Source: Hydractinia symbiolongicarpus
Lineage: Eukaryota > Cnidaria > Hydrozoa > Anthoathecata > Hydractiniidae
Assembly (NCBI RefSeq): GCF_029227915.1
Contig: NC_079884.1
Location: 31,808,001 to 31,872,000, forward strand
DNA: 64,000 nucleotides
Direction of reading: 5' to 3'
Shown: in pieces, positions 22,031 to 35,000 of the stretch
Numbering within the stretch: the stretch's first letter is position 1
Layout: the number at the start of each line of letters is the position of its first letter
Notes under the pieces: model-generated
What the model saw: only the letters and a program-made list of their open reading frames with translations
What the model was told of the DNA's origin: nothing
Database searches by the model: none
Translations under genes and position numbers: made by a program

Positions 22031-23180
22031 GACGCTTAATGAAAGTGGTTTATTCGCCGGCAAACGAAAACCCGCGATTTCCCGTAAATCCCGGGCTTGG
22101 CCCGTATAGTCGAATGTATACAAAGAAAGTACCCTGTGAGTAAACTCATTTCCCGAACGATTTTTGAAATTTTTTTTTCACCACTAAAGCGCATGAGACT
22201 TGTAGTTTTCAAAAATGTTTTCATTTTTGATGAGACGCTTAATGAAAGAGGTTTAATCGCAGGCAAACGAAAACCCGCGATTTCCTGTAAATGTCAGGCT
22301 TGGCCCGTATAGTCGAATGTATAGAAAGAAAGTACCCTGTGAGTAAACTCATTTCCAGAACGATTTTTTAAATTATTTTTTCACCACTAAAACGCATGAG
22401 ACTTGTAGTTTTCAAAAATGTTTTCATTTTTGATGAGACGCTGAATAAAAGAAGTTTAATCGCCGGCAAACGAAAACCCGCCATTTCCCGTAAACCCCGG
22501 ACTCGGCCCGTATAATCAAAAGTATACAAAGAAAGTACCCAGGGAGTAAACTCATTTCCCGAACGATTTTTTAAATTATTTTTTCACCACTAAAACGCAT
22601 GAGACTTGTAGTTTTCAAAAATGTTTTCATTTTTGATGAGACGATGAATAAAAGAAGTTTAATCGCTGGCAAACGAAAACCTGCGATTTCCCGTAAATCC
22701 CGGACTCGGCCCGTATAGTCAAAAGTATACAAAGAAAGTACCTAGGGATTAAACTCATTTCCGAACGATTTTTTAAATTATTTTTTCACCACTAAAACGC
22801 ATGAGACTTGTAGTTTTCAGAAATGTGTTCATTTTTGATGAGACGCTTAATGAAAGCGGTTTAATCGCCGGCAAACGAAAACCCGCCATTTCCCGTAAAC
22901 CCCGGACTCGGCCCGTATAATCAAAAGTATACAAAGAAAGTACCCAGGGAGTAAACTAATTTCCCGAACAATTTTTTAAATTTTTTTTTCACCACTAAAA
23001 CGCATGAGACTTGTTGTTTTTAAAAATGTTTTCATTTTTGATGAGACGCTGAATAAAAGAAGTTTAATCGCCGGCAAACGAAAACACGCGACTTCCCGTA
23101 AATCCCGGACTCGGCCCGTATAGTCAAAAGTACACAAAGAAAGTACCCAGGGAGTAAACTCATTTCCGAACGATTTTTTA
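22031..23180 (+). repeat. Mixed monomers, including a third CTAAAGCGC / AAATGTCAGG monomer
   Basis: About 22,177-22,667 matches 20,555-21,045 at 1,622 bp (8 monomers). The monomer at about 22,090 has TATAGAAAG in place of TATACAAAG near 22,321. The rest (22,670-23,180) is of the CACGCGACTTCCCG and CAGAAATG types, like 9.8-11.3 kb. The stretch ends at the left edge of the 8.9-kb duplication. Confidence 0.75.
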
Positions 23181-26100
23181 AATTATTTTTTCACCACTAA
23201 AACGCATGAGACTTGTAGTTTTCAGAAATGTTTTCATTTTTGATGAGACGCTTAATGAAAGTGGTTTAATCGCCGGCAAACGAAAACCCGCGATTTCCCA
23301 TAAATCCTGGGCTTGGCCCGTATAGTCGAATGTATACAAAGAAAGTACCCTGTGAGTAAACTCATTTCCAAAACGATTTTTTAAATTTTCTTTTCACCAC
23401 TAAAACGCATGAGACTTGTAGTTTTCAAAAATGTTTTCATTTTTGATGGGACGCTGAATAAAAGAAGTTTAATCGCCGGCAAACGAAAACCCGCCATTTC
23501 CCGTACATCCCGGGCTTCGCCCGTATAGTCAAAAGTATACAAAGAAAGTACCGAGGGAGTAAACTCATTTCCCGAACGATTTTTTAAATTATTTTTTCAC
23601 CACTAAAACGCATGAGACTTGTAGTTTTCAAAAATGTTTTCATTTTTGATGGGACGCTGAATAAAAGAAGTTTAATCGCCGGCAAACGAAAACCCGCCAT
23701 TCCCGTAAATCCCGGACTCGGCCCGTATAGTCAAAAGTATACAAAGAAAGTACCGAGGGAGTAAACTCATTTCCCATACGATTTTTTAAATTATTTTTTC
23801 ACCACTAAAACGCATGAGACTTGTAGTTTTCAAAAATGTTTTCATTTTTGATGGGACGCTGAATAAAAGAAGTTTAATCGCCGGCAAACGAAAACCCGCG
23901 ATTTCCCGTAAATCCCGCACTCGGGCTGTATAGTCAAAAGTTTACAAAGAAAGTACCCAGGGAGTAAACTCATTTTTCGAAGGATTTTTTAAATTATTTT
24001 TTCACCACTAAAACGCATGACACTTGTAGTTTTCTAAAATGTTTTCATTTTTGATGAGACCCTTAATGAAAGAGGTTTAATCACCGGCAAACGAAAACCA
24101 GCGATTTCCCTTAAATCCCGGGCTTGGCCCGTGTAGTCGAATGTATACAAAGAAAGTACCCAGGGAGTAAACTCATTTCCCGAACGATTTTTTAAATTAT
24201 TTTTTCACCACTAAAACGCATGACACTTGTAGTTTTCAAAAATGTTTTCATTTTTGATGAGACGCTTTATGAAAGAGGTTTAATCGCCGGCAAACGAAAA
24301 CCAGCGATTTCCCCTAAATCCCGGGCTTGGCCCGTGTAGTCGAATGTATACAAAGAAAATAACCAGGGAGTAAACTTATTTCCCGAACGATTTTTTAAAT
24401 TTTTTTTTCACCAATAAAACGCATGAGACGTGTAGTTTTCAAAAATGTTTTCATTTTTGATGAGACGCTTAATGAAAGAGGTTTAATCGCCGGCAAACGA
24501 AAACCAGCGATTTCCCCTAAATCCCGGGCTCGGCCCGTGTAGTCAAAAGTATACAAAGAAAGTACCCAGGGAGTAAACTCATTTCCGAACGATTTTTTAA
24601 ATTATTTATTCACCACTAAAACGCATGAGACTTGTAGTTTTCAAAAATGTTTTCATTTTTGATGAGACGCTTAATGAAAGTGGTTTAATCGCCGGCAAAC
24701 GAAAACCCGCGATTTCCCGTAAATCCCGGGCTTGGCCCGTATAGTCGAATGTATACAAAGAAAGTACCCAGGGAGTAAACTCATTTCCAAAACGATTTTT
24801 TAAATTATCTTTTCACCACTAAAACGCATGAGACTTGTAGTTTTCAAAAATGTTTTCATTTTTGATGAGACGCTTAATGAAAGAGGTTTAATCACCGGCA
24901 AACGAAAACCAGCGATTTCCCCTAAATCCCGGGCTTGGCCCGTGTAGTCGAATGTATACAAAGAAAGTACCCAGGGAGTAAACTCATTTCCCGAACGATT
25001 TTTTAAATTATTTTTTCACCACTAAAACGCATGAGACTTGTAGTTTTCAAAAATGTTTTCATTTTTGATGAGACGCTTAATGAAAGAGGTTTAATCGCCG
25101 GCAAACGAAAACCAGCGATTTCCCCTAAATCCCGGGCTCGGCCCGTGTAGTCAAAAGTATACAAAGAAAGTACCCAGGGAGTAAACTCATTTCTGAACGA
25201 TTTTTTAAATTATTTATTCACCACTAAAACGCATGAGACTTGTAGTTTTCAAAAATGTTTTCATTTTTGATGAGACGCTTAATGAAAGAGGTTTAATCGC
25301 AGGCAAACGAAAACCCGCGATTTCCTGTAAATCCCAGGCTTGGCCCGTATAGTCGAATGTATACAAAGAAAGTACCCTGTGAGTAAACTCATTTCCAGAA
25401 CGATTTTTTAAATTATTTTTTCACCACTAAAACGCATGAGGCTTGTAGTTTTCAAAAATGTTTTCATTTTTGATGAGACGCTTAATGAAAGAGGTTTAAT
25501 CGCAGGCAAACGAAAACCCGCGATTTCCTGTAAATCCCAGGCTTGGCCCGTATAGTCGAATGTATACAAAGAAAGTACCCTGTGAGTAAACTCATTTCCA
25601 GAACGATTTTTTAAATTATTTTTTCACCACTAAAACGCATGAGACTTGTAGTTTTCAAAAATGTTTTCATTTTTGATGAGACGCTTAATGAAAGTGGTTT
25701 AATCGCCGGCAAACGAAAACCCGCGATTTCCCGTAAATCCCGGGCTTGGCCCGTATAGTCGAATGTATACAAAGAAAGTACCCTGTGAGTAAACTCATTT
25801 CCAAAACGATTTTTTAAATTATCTTTTCACCACTAAAACGCATGAGACTTGTAGTTTTCAAAAATGTTTTCATTTTTGATGAGACGCTTAATGAAAGAGG
25901 TTTAATCGCCGGCAAACGAAAACCAGCGATTTCCCCTAAATCCCGGGCTTGGCCCGTGTAGTCGAATGTATACAAAGAAAGTACCCAGGGAGTAAACTCA
26001 TTTCCCGAACGATTTTTTAAATTATTTTTTCACCACTAAAACGCATGAGACTTGTAGTTTTCAAAAATGTTTTCATTTTTGATGAGACGCTTAATGAAAG

Positions 26101-29100
26101 AGGTTTAATCGCCGGCAAACGAAAACCAGCGATTTCCCCTAAATCCCGGGCTCGGCCCGTGTAGTCAAAAGTATACAAAGAAAGTACCCAGGGAGTAAAC
26201 TCATTTCCGAACGATTTTTTAAATTATTTATTCACCACTAAAACGCATGAGACTTGTAGTTTTCAGAAATGTTTTCATTTTTGATGAGACGCTTAATGAA
26301 AGTGGTTTAATCGCCGGCAAACGAAAACCCGCGATTTCCCGTAAATCCCGGGCTTGGCCCGTATAGTTGAATGTATACAAAGAAAGTACCCTGTGAGTAA
26401 ACTCATTTCCAAAACGATTTTTTAAATTATCTTTTCACCACTAAAACGCATGAGACTTGTAGTTTTCAAAAATGTTTTCATTTTTGATGAGACGCTTAAT
26501 GAAAGAGGTTTAATCACCGGCAAACGAAAACCAGCGATTTCCCCTAAATCCCGGGCTTGGCCCGTGTAGTCGAATGTATACAAAGAAAGTACCCAGGGAG
26601 TAAACTCATTTCCCGAACGATTTTTTAAATTATTTTTTCACCACTAAAACGCATGAGACTTGTAGTTTTCAAAAATGTTTTCATTTTTGATGAGACGCTT
26701 AATGAAAGAGGTTTAATCGCCGGCAAACGAAAACCAGCGATTTCCCCTAAATCCCGGGCTCGGCCCGTGTAGTCAAAAGTATACAAAGAAAGTACCCAGG
26801 GAGTAAACTCATTTCTGAACGATTTTTTAAATTATTTATTCACCACTAAAACGCATGAGACTTGTAGTTTTCAAAAATGTTTTCATTTTTGATGAGACGC
26901 TTAATGAAAGTGGTTTAATCGCAGGCAAACGAAAACCCGCGATTTCCTGTAAATCCCAGGCTTGGCCCGTATAGTCGAATGTATACAAAGAAAGTACCCT
27001 GTGAGTAAACTCATTTCCAGAACGATTTTTTAAATTATTTTTTCACCACTAAAACGCATGAGACTTGTAGTTTTCAAAAATGTTTTCATTTTTGATGAGA
27101 CGCTTAATGAAAGAGGTTTAATCACAGGCAAACGAAAACCCGCGATTTCCTGTAAATCCCAGGCTTGGCCCGTATAGTCGAATGTATACAAAGAAAGTAC
27201 CCTGTGAGTAAACTCATTTCCAGAACGATTTTTTAAATTATTTTTTCACCACTAAAACGCATGAGACTTGTAGTTTTCAAAAATGTTTTCATTTTTGATG
27301 AGACGCTGAATAAAAGAAGTTTAATCGCCGGCAAACGAAAACCCGCCATTTCCCGTAAACCCCGGACTCGGCCCGTATAATCAAAAGTATACAAAGAAAG
27401 TACCCAGGGAGTAAACTCATTTCCCGAACGATTTTTTAAATTATTTTTTCACCACTAAAACGCATGAGACTTGTAGTTTTCAAAAATGTTTTCATTTTTG
27501 ATGAGACGATGAATAAAAGAAGTTCAATCGCTGGCAAACGAAAACCTGCGATTTCCCGTAAATCCCGGACTCGGCCCGTATAGTCAAAAGTATACAAAGA
27601 AAGTACCCAGGGTGTAAACTCATTTCTCGAACGATTTTTTAAATTATTATTTCACCACTAAAGCCCATGAGACTTGTAGTTTTTAAAAATGTTTTCATTT
27701 TTGATGAGACGCTGAATAAAAGAAGTTTAATCGCCGGCAAACGAAAACCCGCCATTTCCCGTAAACCCCGGACTCGGCCCGTATAATCAAAAGTATACAA
27801 AGAAAGTACCCAGGGAGTAAACTCATTTCCCGAACGATTTTTTAAATTATTTTTTCACCACTAAAACGCATGAGACTTGTAGTTTTCAAAAATGTTTTCA
27901 TTTTTGATGAGACGCTTAATGAAAGAGGTTTAATCGCAGGCAAACGAAAACCCGCGATTTCCTGTAAATCCCAGGCTTGGCCCGTATAGTAGAATGTATA
28001 CAAAGAAAGTACCCTGTGAGTAAACTCATTTCCAGAACGATTTTTTTAAATTATTTTTTCACCAATAAAACGCATGAGACTTGTAGTTTTCAAAAATGTT
28101 TTCATTTTTGATGAGACGCTTAATGAAAGAGGTTTAATCGCAGGCAAACGAAAACCCGCGATTTCCTGTAAATCCCAGGCTTGGCCCGTATAGTCGAATG
28201 TATACAAAGAAAGTACCCTGTGAGTAAACTCATTTCCAGAACGATTTTTTAAATTATTTTTTCACCACTAAAACGCATGAGACTTGTAGTTTTCAAAAAT
28301 GTTTTCATTTTTGATGAGACGCTGAATAAAAGAAGTTTAATCGCCGGCAAACGAAAACCCGCCATTTCCCATAAACCCCGGACTCGGCCCGTATAATCAA
28401 AAGTATACAAAGAAAGTACCCAGGGAGTAAACTCATTTCCCGAACGATTTTTTAAATTATTTTTTCACCACTAAAACGCATGAGACTTGTAGTTTTCAAA
28501 AATGTTTTCATTTTTGATGAGACGATGAATAAAAGAAGTTCAATCGCTGGCAAACGAAAACCTGCGTTTTCCCGTAAATCCCGGACTCGGCCCGTATAGT
28601 CAAAAGTATACAAAGAAAGTACCCAGGGTGTAAACTCATTTCTCGAACGATTTTTTAAATTATTATTTCACCACTAAAGCCCATGAGACTTGTAGTTTTT
28701 AAAAATGTTTTCATTTTTGATGAGACGCTGAATAAAAGAAGTTTAATCGCCGGCAAACGAAAACACGCGACTTCCCGTAAATCCCGGACTCGGCCCGTAT
28801 AGCAAAAGTATACAAAGAAAGTACCCAGGGAGTAAACTCATTTCCGAACGATTTTTTAAATTATTTTTTCACCACTAAAACGCATGAGACTTGTAGTTTT
28901 CAGAAATGTTGTCATTTTTGATGAGACGCTTAATGAAAGCGGTTTGTTCGCCGGCAAACGAAAACCCGCCATTTCCCGTAAACCCCGGACTCGGCCCGTA
29001 TAATCAAAAGTATACAAAGAAAGTACCCAGGGAGTAAACTAAATTCCCGAAAGATTTTTTAAATTATTTTTTCACCACTAAAACGCATGAGACTTATAGT

Positions 29101-32099
29101 TTTTAAAAATGTTTTTATTTTTAATGAGACGCTGAATAAAGGAGGTTTAATCGCAGGCAAACGAAAACACGCGACTTTCCGTAAATCCCGGACTCGGCCC
29201 GTATAGTCAAAAGTATACAAAGAAAGTACCCAGGGAGTAAACTCATTTCCGAACGATTTTTTAAATTATTTATTCACCACTAAAACGCATGAGACTTGTA
29301 GTTTTCAGAAATGTTTTCATTTTTGATGAGACGCTTAATGAAAGTGGTTTAATCGCCGGCAAACGAAAACTCGCGATTTCCCGTAAATCCCGGGCTTGGC
29401 CCGTATAGTCGAATGTATACAAAGAAAGTACCCTGTCAGTAAACTCATTTCCAAAACGATTTTTTAAATTATCTTTTCACCACTAAAACGCATGAGACTT
29501 GTAGTTTTCAAAAATGTTTTCATTTTTGATGAGACACTGAATAAAAGAAGTTTAATCGCCGGCAAACGAAAACCCGCCATTTCCCGTAAATCCCGGGCTT
29601 GGCCCGTATAGTCAAAAGTTTACAAAGAAAGTACCCAGGGAGTAAACTCATTTTTCGAACGATTTTTTAAATTATTTTTTCACCACTAAAACGCATGACA
29701 CTTGTAGTTTTCAAAAATGTTTTAATTCTTGATGAGACGCTTAATGAAAGAGGTTTAATCGCCGGCAAACGAAAACCAGCGATTTCCCCTAAATCCCGGG
29801 CTTGGCCCGTGTAGTCGAATGTATACAAAGAAAGTACCCAGGGAGTAAACTCATTTCCCGAACGATTTTTTAAATTATTTTTTCACCACTAAAACGCATG
29901 ACACTTGTAGTTTTCAAAAATGTTTTCGTTTTTGATGAGACGCTTAATGAAAGAGGTTTAATCGCCGGCAAACGAAAACCAGCGATTTCCCCTAAATCCC
30001 GGGCTCGGCCCGTGTAGTCAAAAGTATACAAAGAAAGTACCCAGGGAGTAAACTCATTTCCGAACGATTTTTTAAATTATTTATTCACCACTAAAACGCA
30101 TGACACTTGTAGTTTTCAAAAATGTTTTCGTTTTTGATGAGACGCTTAATGAAAGAGGTTTAATCGCCGGCAAACGAAAACCAGCGATTTCCCCTAAATC
30201 CCGGGCTCGGCCCGTGTAGTCAAAAGTATACAAAGAAAGTACCCAGGGAGTAAACTCATTTCCGAACGATTTTTTAAATTATTTATTCACCACTAAAACG
30301 CATGAGACTTGTAGTTTTCAAAAATGTTTTCATTTTTGATGAGACGCTTAATGAAAGAGGTTTAATCGCCGGCAAACGAAAACCAGCGATTTCCCCTAAA
30401 TCCCGGGCTCGGCCCGTGTAGTCAAAAGTATACAAAGAAAGTACCCAGGGAGTAAACTCATTTCCGAACGATTTTTTAAATTATTTATTCACCACTAAAA
30501 CGCATGAGACTTGTAGTTTTCAAAAATGTTTTCATTTTTGATGAGACGCTTAATGAAAGTGGTTTAATCGCCGGCAAACGAAAACCCGCGATTTCCCGTA
30601 AATCCCGGGCTTGGCCCGTATAGTCGAATGTATACAAAGAAAGTACCCTGTGAGTAAACTCATTTCCAAAACGATTTTTTAAATTATTTTTTCACCACTA
30701 AAACGCATGACACTTGTAGTTTTCAAAAATGTTTTCGTTTTTGATGAGACGCTTAATGAAAGAGGTTTAATCGCCGGCAAACGAAAACCAGCGATTTCCC
30801 CTAAATCCCGGGCTCGGCCCGTGTAGTCAAAAGTATACAAAGAAAGTACCCAGGGAGTAAACTCATTTCCGAACGATTTTTTAAATTATTTATTCACCAC
30901 TAAAACGCATGACACTTGTAGTTTTCAAAAATGTTTTCGTTTTTGATGAGACGCTTAATGAAAGAGGTTTAATCGCCGGCAAACGAAAACCAGCGATTTC
31001 CCCTAAATCCCGGGCTCGGCCCGTGTAGTCAAAAGTATACAAAGAAAGTACCCAGGGAGTAAACTCATTTCCGAACGATTTTTTAAATTATTTATTCACC
31101 ACTAAAACGCATGAGACTTGTAGTTTTCAAAAATGTTTTCATTTTTGATGAGACGCTTAATGAAAGAGGTTTAATCGCCGGCAAACGAAAACCAGCGATT
31201 TCCCCTAAATCCCGGGCTCGGCGCGTGTAGTCAAAAGTATACAAAGAAAGTACCCAGGGAGTAAACTCATTTCCGAACGATTTTTTAAATTATTTATTCA
31301 CCACTAAAACGCATGAGACTTGTAGTTTTCAAAAATGTTTTCATTTTTGATGAGACGCTTAATGAAAGTGGTTTAATCGCCGGCAAACGAAAACCCGCGA
31401 TTTCCCGTAAATCCCGGGCTTGGCCCGTATAGTCGAATGTATACAAAGAAAGTACCCTGTGAGTAAACTCATTTCCAAAACGATTTTTTAAATTATCTTT
31501 TCACCACTAAAACGCATGAGACTTGTAGTTTTCAAAAATGTTTTCATTTTTGATGAGACGATGAATAAAAGAAGTTCAATCGCTGGCAAACGAAAACCTG
31601 CGATTTCCCGTAAATCCCGGACTCGGCCTGTATAGTCAAAAGTATACAAAGAAAGTACCCAGGGTGTAAACTCATTTCTCGAACGATTTTTTAAATTATT
31701 ATTTCACCACTAAAGCCCATGAGACTTGTAGTTTTTAAAAATGTTTTCATTTTTGATGAGACGCAGAATAAAAGAAGTTTAATCGCCGGCAAACGAAAAC
31801 CCGCCATTTCCCGTAAACCCCAGACTCGGCCCGTATAATCAAAAGTATACAAAGAAAGTACCCAGGGAGTAAACTCATTTCCCGAACGATTTTTTAAATT
31901 ATTTTTTCACCACTAAAACGCATGAGACTTGTAGTTTTCAAAAATGTTTTCATTTTTGATGAGACGCTTAATGAAAGAGGTTTAATCGCAGGCAAACGAA
32001 AACCTGCGATTTCCCGTAAATCCCGGACTCGGCCCGTATAGTCAAAAGTATACAAAGAAAGTACCCAGGGTGTAAACTCATTTCTCGAACGATTTTTTA
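23181..32099 (+). repeat. 8,919-bp (44-monomer) segmental duplication, copy A
   Basis: Every marker I tested in copy A recurs exactly 8,919 bp downstream. Examples are CCCATAAATCC (23,297), CATTTTTCGAAGG (23,971), AAAATAACCAGGG (24,356), the TATAGCAAAAG deletion (28,802), GCGGTTTGTTCG (28,942), TTTTAATTCTTG (29,721), GGCGCGTG (31,220) and GACGCAGAATAAAAG (31,761). Differences seen include 24,718 C, 28,065 A, 28,567 T and a T near 29,371 where copy B has T, C, A and C. Left and right edges lie in the AT-rich box. Confidence 0.95.
29880..31490 (+). repeat. 4-monomer tandem repeat (809 bp) inside copy A
   Basis: Two copies, about 29,880-30,688 and 30,689-31,490. The order is two GACACTTG monomers with TTTTCGTTTTTG in the dyad, one GAGACTTG monomer, and one GAAAGTGG monomer, mostly with CATTTCCGAACG and TTATTTATTC. 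The TTTTCG marker is at 29,923 and 30,732. The same tandem pair is at about 38.8-40.4 kb in copy B, so it existed before the 8.9-kb duplication. Confidence 0.85.
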
Positions 32100-35000
32100 A
32101 ATTATTTTTTCACCACTAAAACGCATGAGACTTGTAGTTTTCAGAAATGTTTTCATTTTTGATGAGACGCTTAATGAAAGTGGTTTAATCGCCGGCAAAC
32201 GAAAACCCGCGATTTCCCATAAATCCTGGGCTTGGCCCGTATAGTCGAATGTATACAAAGAAAGTACCCTGTGAGTAAACTCATTTCCAAAACGATTTTT
32301 TAAATTTTCTTTTCACCACTAAAACGCATGAGACTTGTAGTTTTCAAAAATGTTTTCATTTTTGATGGGACGCTGAATAAAAGAAGTTTAATCGCCGGCA
32401 AACGAAAACCCGCCATTTCCCGTACATCCCGGGCTTCGCCCGTATAGTCAAAAGTATACAAAGAAAGTACCGAGGGAGTAAACTCATTTCCCGAACGATT
32501 TTTTAAATTATTTTTTCACCACTAAAACGCATGAGACTTGTAGTTTTCAAAAATGTTTTCATTTTTGATGGGACGCTGAATAAAAGAAGTTTAATCGCCG
32601 GCAAACGAAAACCCGCCATTCCCGTAAATCCCGGACTCGGCCCGTATAGTCAAAAGTATACAAAGAAAGTACCGAGGGAGTAAACTCATTTCCCATACGA
32701 TTTTTTAAATTATTTTTTCACCACTAAAACGCATGAGACTTGTAGTTTTCAAAAATGTTTTCATTTTTGATGGGACGCTGAATAAAAGAAGTTTAATCGC
32801 CGGCAAACGAAAACCCGCGATTTCCCGTAAATCCCGCACTCGGGCTGTATAGTCAAAAGTTTACAAAGAAAGTACCCAGGGAGTAAACTCATTTTTCGAA
32901 GGATTTTTTAAATTATTTTTTCACCACTAAAACGCATGACACTTGTAGTTTTCTAAAATGTTTTCATTTTTGATGAGACCCTTAATGAAAGAGGTTTAAT
33001 CACCGGCAAACGAAAACCAGCGATTTCCCTTAAATCCCGGGCTTGGCCCGTGTAGTCGAATGTATACAAAGAAAGTACCCAGGGAGTAAACTCATTTCCC
33101 GAACGATTTTTTAAATTATTTTTTCACCACTAAAACGCATGACACTTGTAGTTTTCAAAAATGTTTTCATTTTTGATGAGACGCTTTATGAAAGAGGTTT
33201 AATCGCCGGCAAACGAAAACCAGCGATTTCCCCTAAATCCCGGGCTTGGCCCGTGTAGTCGAATGTATACAAAGAAAATAACCAGGGAGTAAACTTATTT
33301 CCCGAACGATTTTTTAAATTTTTTTTTCACCAATAAAACGCATGAGACGTGTAGTTTTCAAAAATGTTTTCATTTTTGATGAGACGCTTAATGAAAGAGG
33401 TTTAATCGCCGGCAAACGAAAACCAGCGATTTCCCCTAAATCCCGGGCTCGGCCCGTGTAGTCAAAAGTATACAAAGAAAGTACCCAGGGAGTAAACTCA
33501 TTTCCGAACGATTTTTTAAATTATTTATTCACCACTAAAACGCATGAGACTTGTAGTTTTCAAAAATGTTTTCATTTTTGATGAGACGCTTAATGAAAGT
33601 GGTTTAATCGCCGGCAAACGAAAACCCGCGATTTCCTGTAAATCCCGGGCTTGGCCCGTATAGTCGAATGTATACAAAGAAAGTACCCAGGGAGTAAACT
33701 CATTTCCAAAACGATTTTTTAAATTATCTTTTCACCACTAAAACGCATGAGACTTGTAGTTTTCAAAAATGTTTTCATTTTTGATGAGACGCTTAATGAA
33801 AGAGGTTTAATCACCGGCAAACGAAAACCAGCGATTTCCCCTAAATCCCGGGCTTGGCCCGTGTAGTCGAATGTATACAAAGAAAGTACCCAGGGAGTAA
33901 ACTCATTTCCCGAACGATTTTTTAAATTATTTTTTCACCACTAAAACGCATGAGACTTGTAGTTTTCAAAAATGTTTTCATTTTTGATGAGACGCTTAAT
34001 GAAAGAGGTTTAATCGCCGGCAAACGAAAACCAGCGATTTCCCCTAAATCCCGGGCTCGGCCCGTGTAGTCAAAAGTATACAAAGAAAGTACCCAGGGAG
34101 TAAACTCATTTCTGAACGATTTTTTAAATTATTTATTCACCACTAAAACGCATGAGACTTGTAGTTTTCAAAAATGTTTTCATTTTTGATGAGACGCTTA
34201 ATGAAAGAGGTTTAATCGCAGGCAAACGAAAACCCGCGATTTCCTGTAAATCCCAGGCTTGGCCCGTATAGTCGAATGTATACAAAGAAAGTACCCTGTG
34301 AGTAAACTCATTTCCAGAACGATTTTTTAAATTATTTTTTCACCACTAAAACGCATGAGGCTTGTAGTTTTCAAAAATGTTTTCATTTTTGATGAGACGC
34401 TTAATGAAAGAGGTTTAATCGCAGGCAAACGAAAACCCGCGATTTCCTGTAAATCCCAGGCTTGGCCCGTATAGTCGAATGTATACAAAGAAAGTACCCT
34501 GTGAGTAAACTCATTTCCAGAACGATTTTTTAAATTATTTTTTCACCACTAAAACGCATGAGACTTGTAGTTTTCAAAAATGTTTTCATTTTTGATGAGA
34601 CGCTTAATGAAAGTGGTTTAATCGCCGGCAAACGAAAACCCGCGATTTCCCGTAAATCCCGGGCTTGGCCCGTATAGTCGAATGTATACAAAGAAAGTAC
34701 CCTGTGAGTAAACTCATTTCCAAAACGATTTTTTAAATTATCTTTTCACCACTAAAACGCATGAGACTTGTAGTTTTCAAAAATGTTTTCATTTTTGATG
34801 AGACGCTTAATGAAAGAGGTTTAATCGCCGGCAAACGAAAACCAGCGATTTCCCCTAAATCCCGGGCTTGGCCCGTGTAGTCGAATGTATACAAAGAAAG
34901 TACCCAGGGAGTAAACTCATTTCCCGAACGATTTTTTAAATTATTTTTTCACCACTAAAACGCATGAGACTTGTAGTTTTCAAAAATGTTTTCATTTTTG

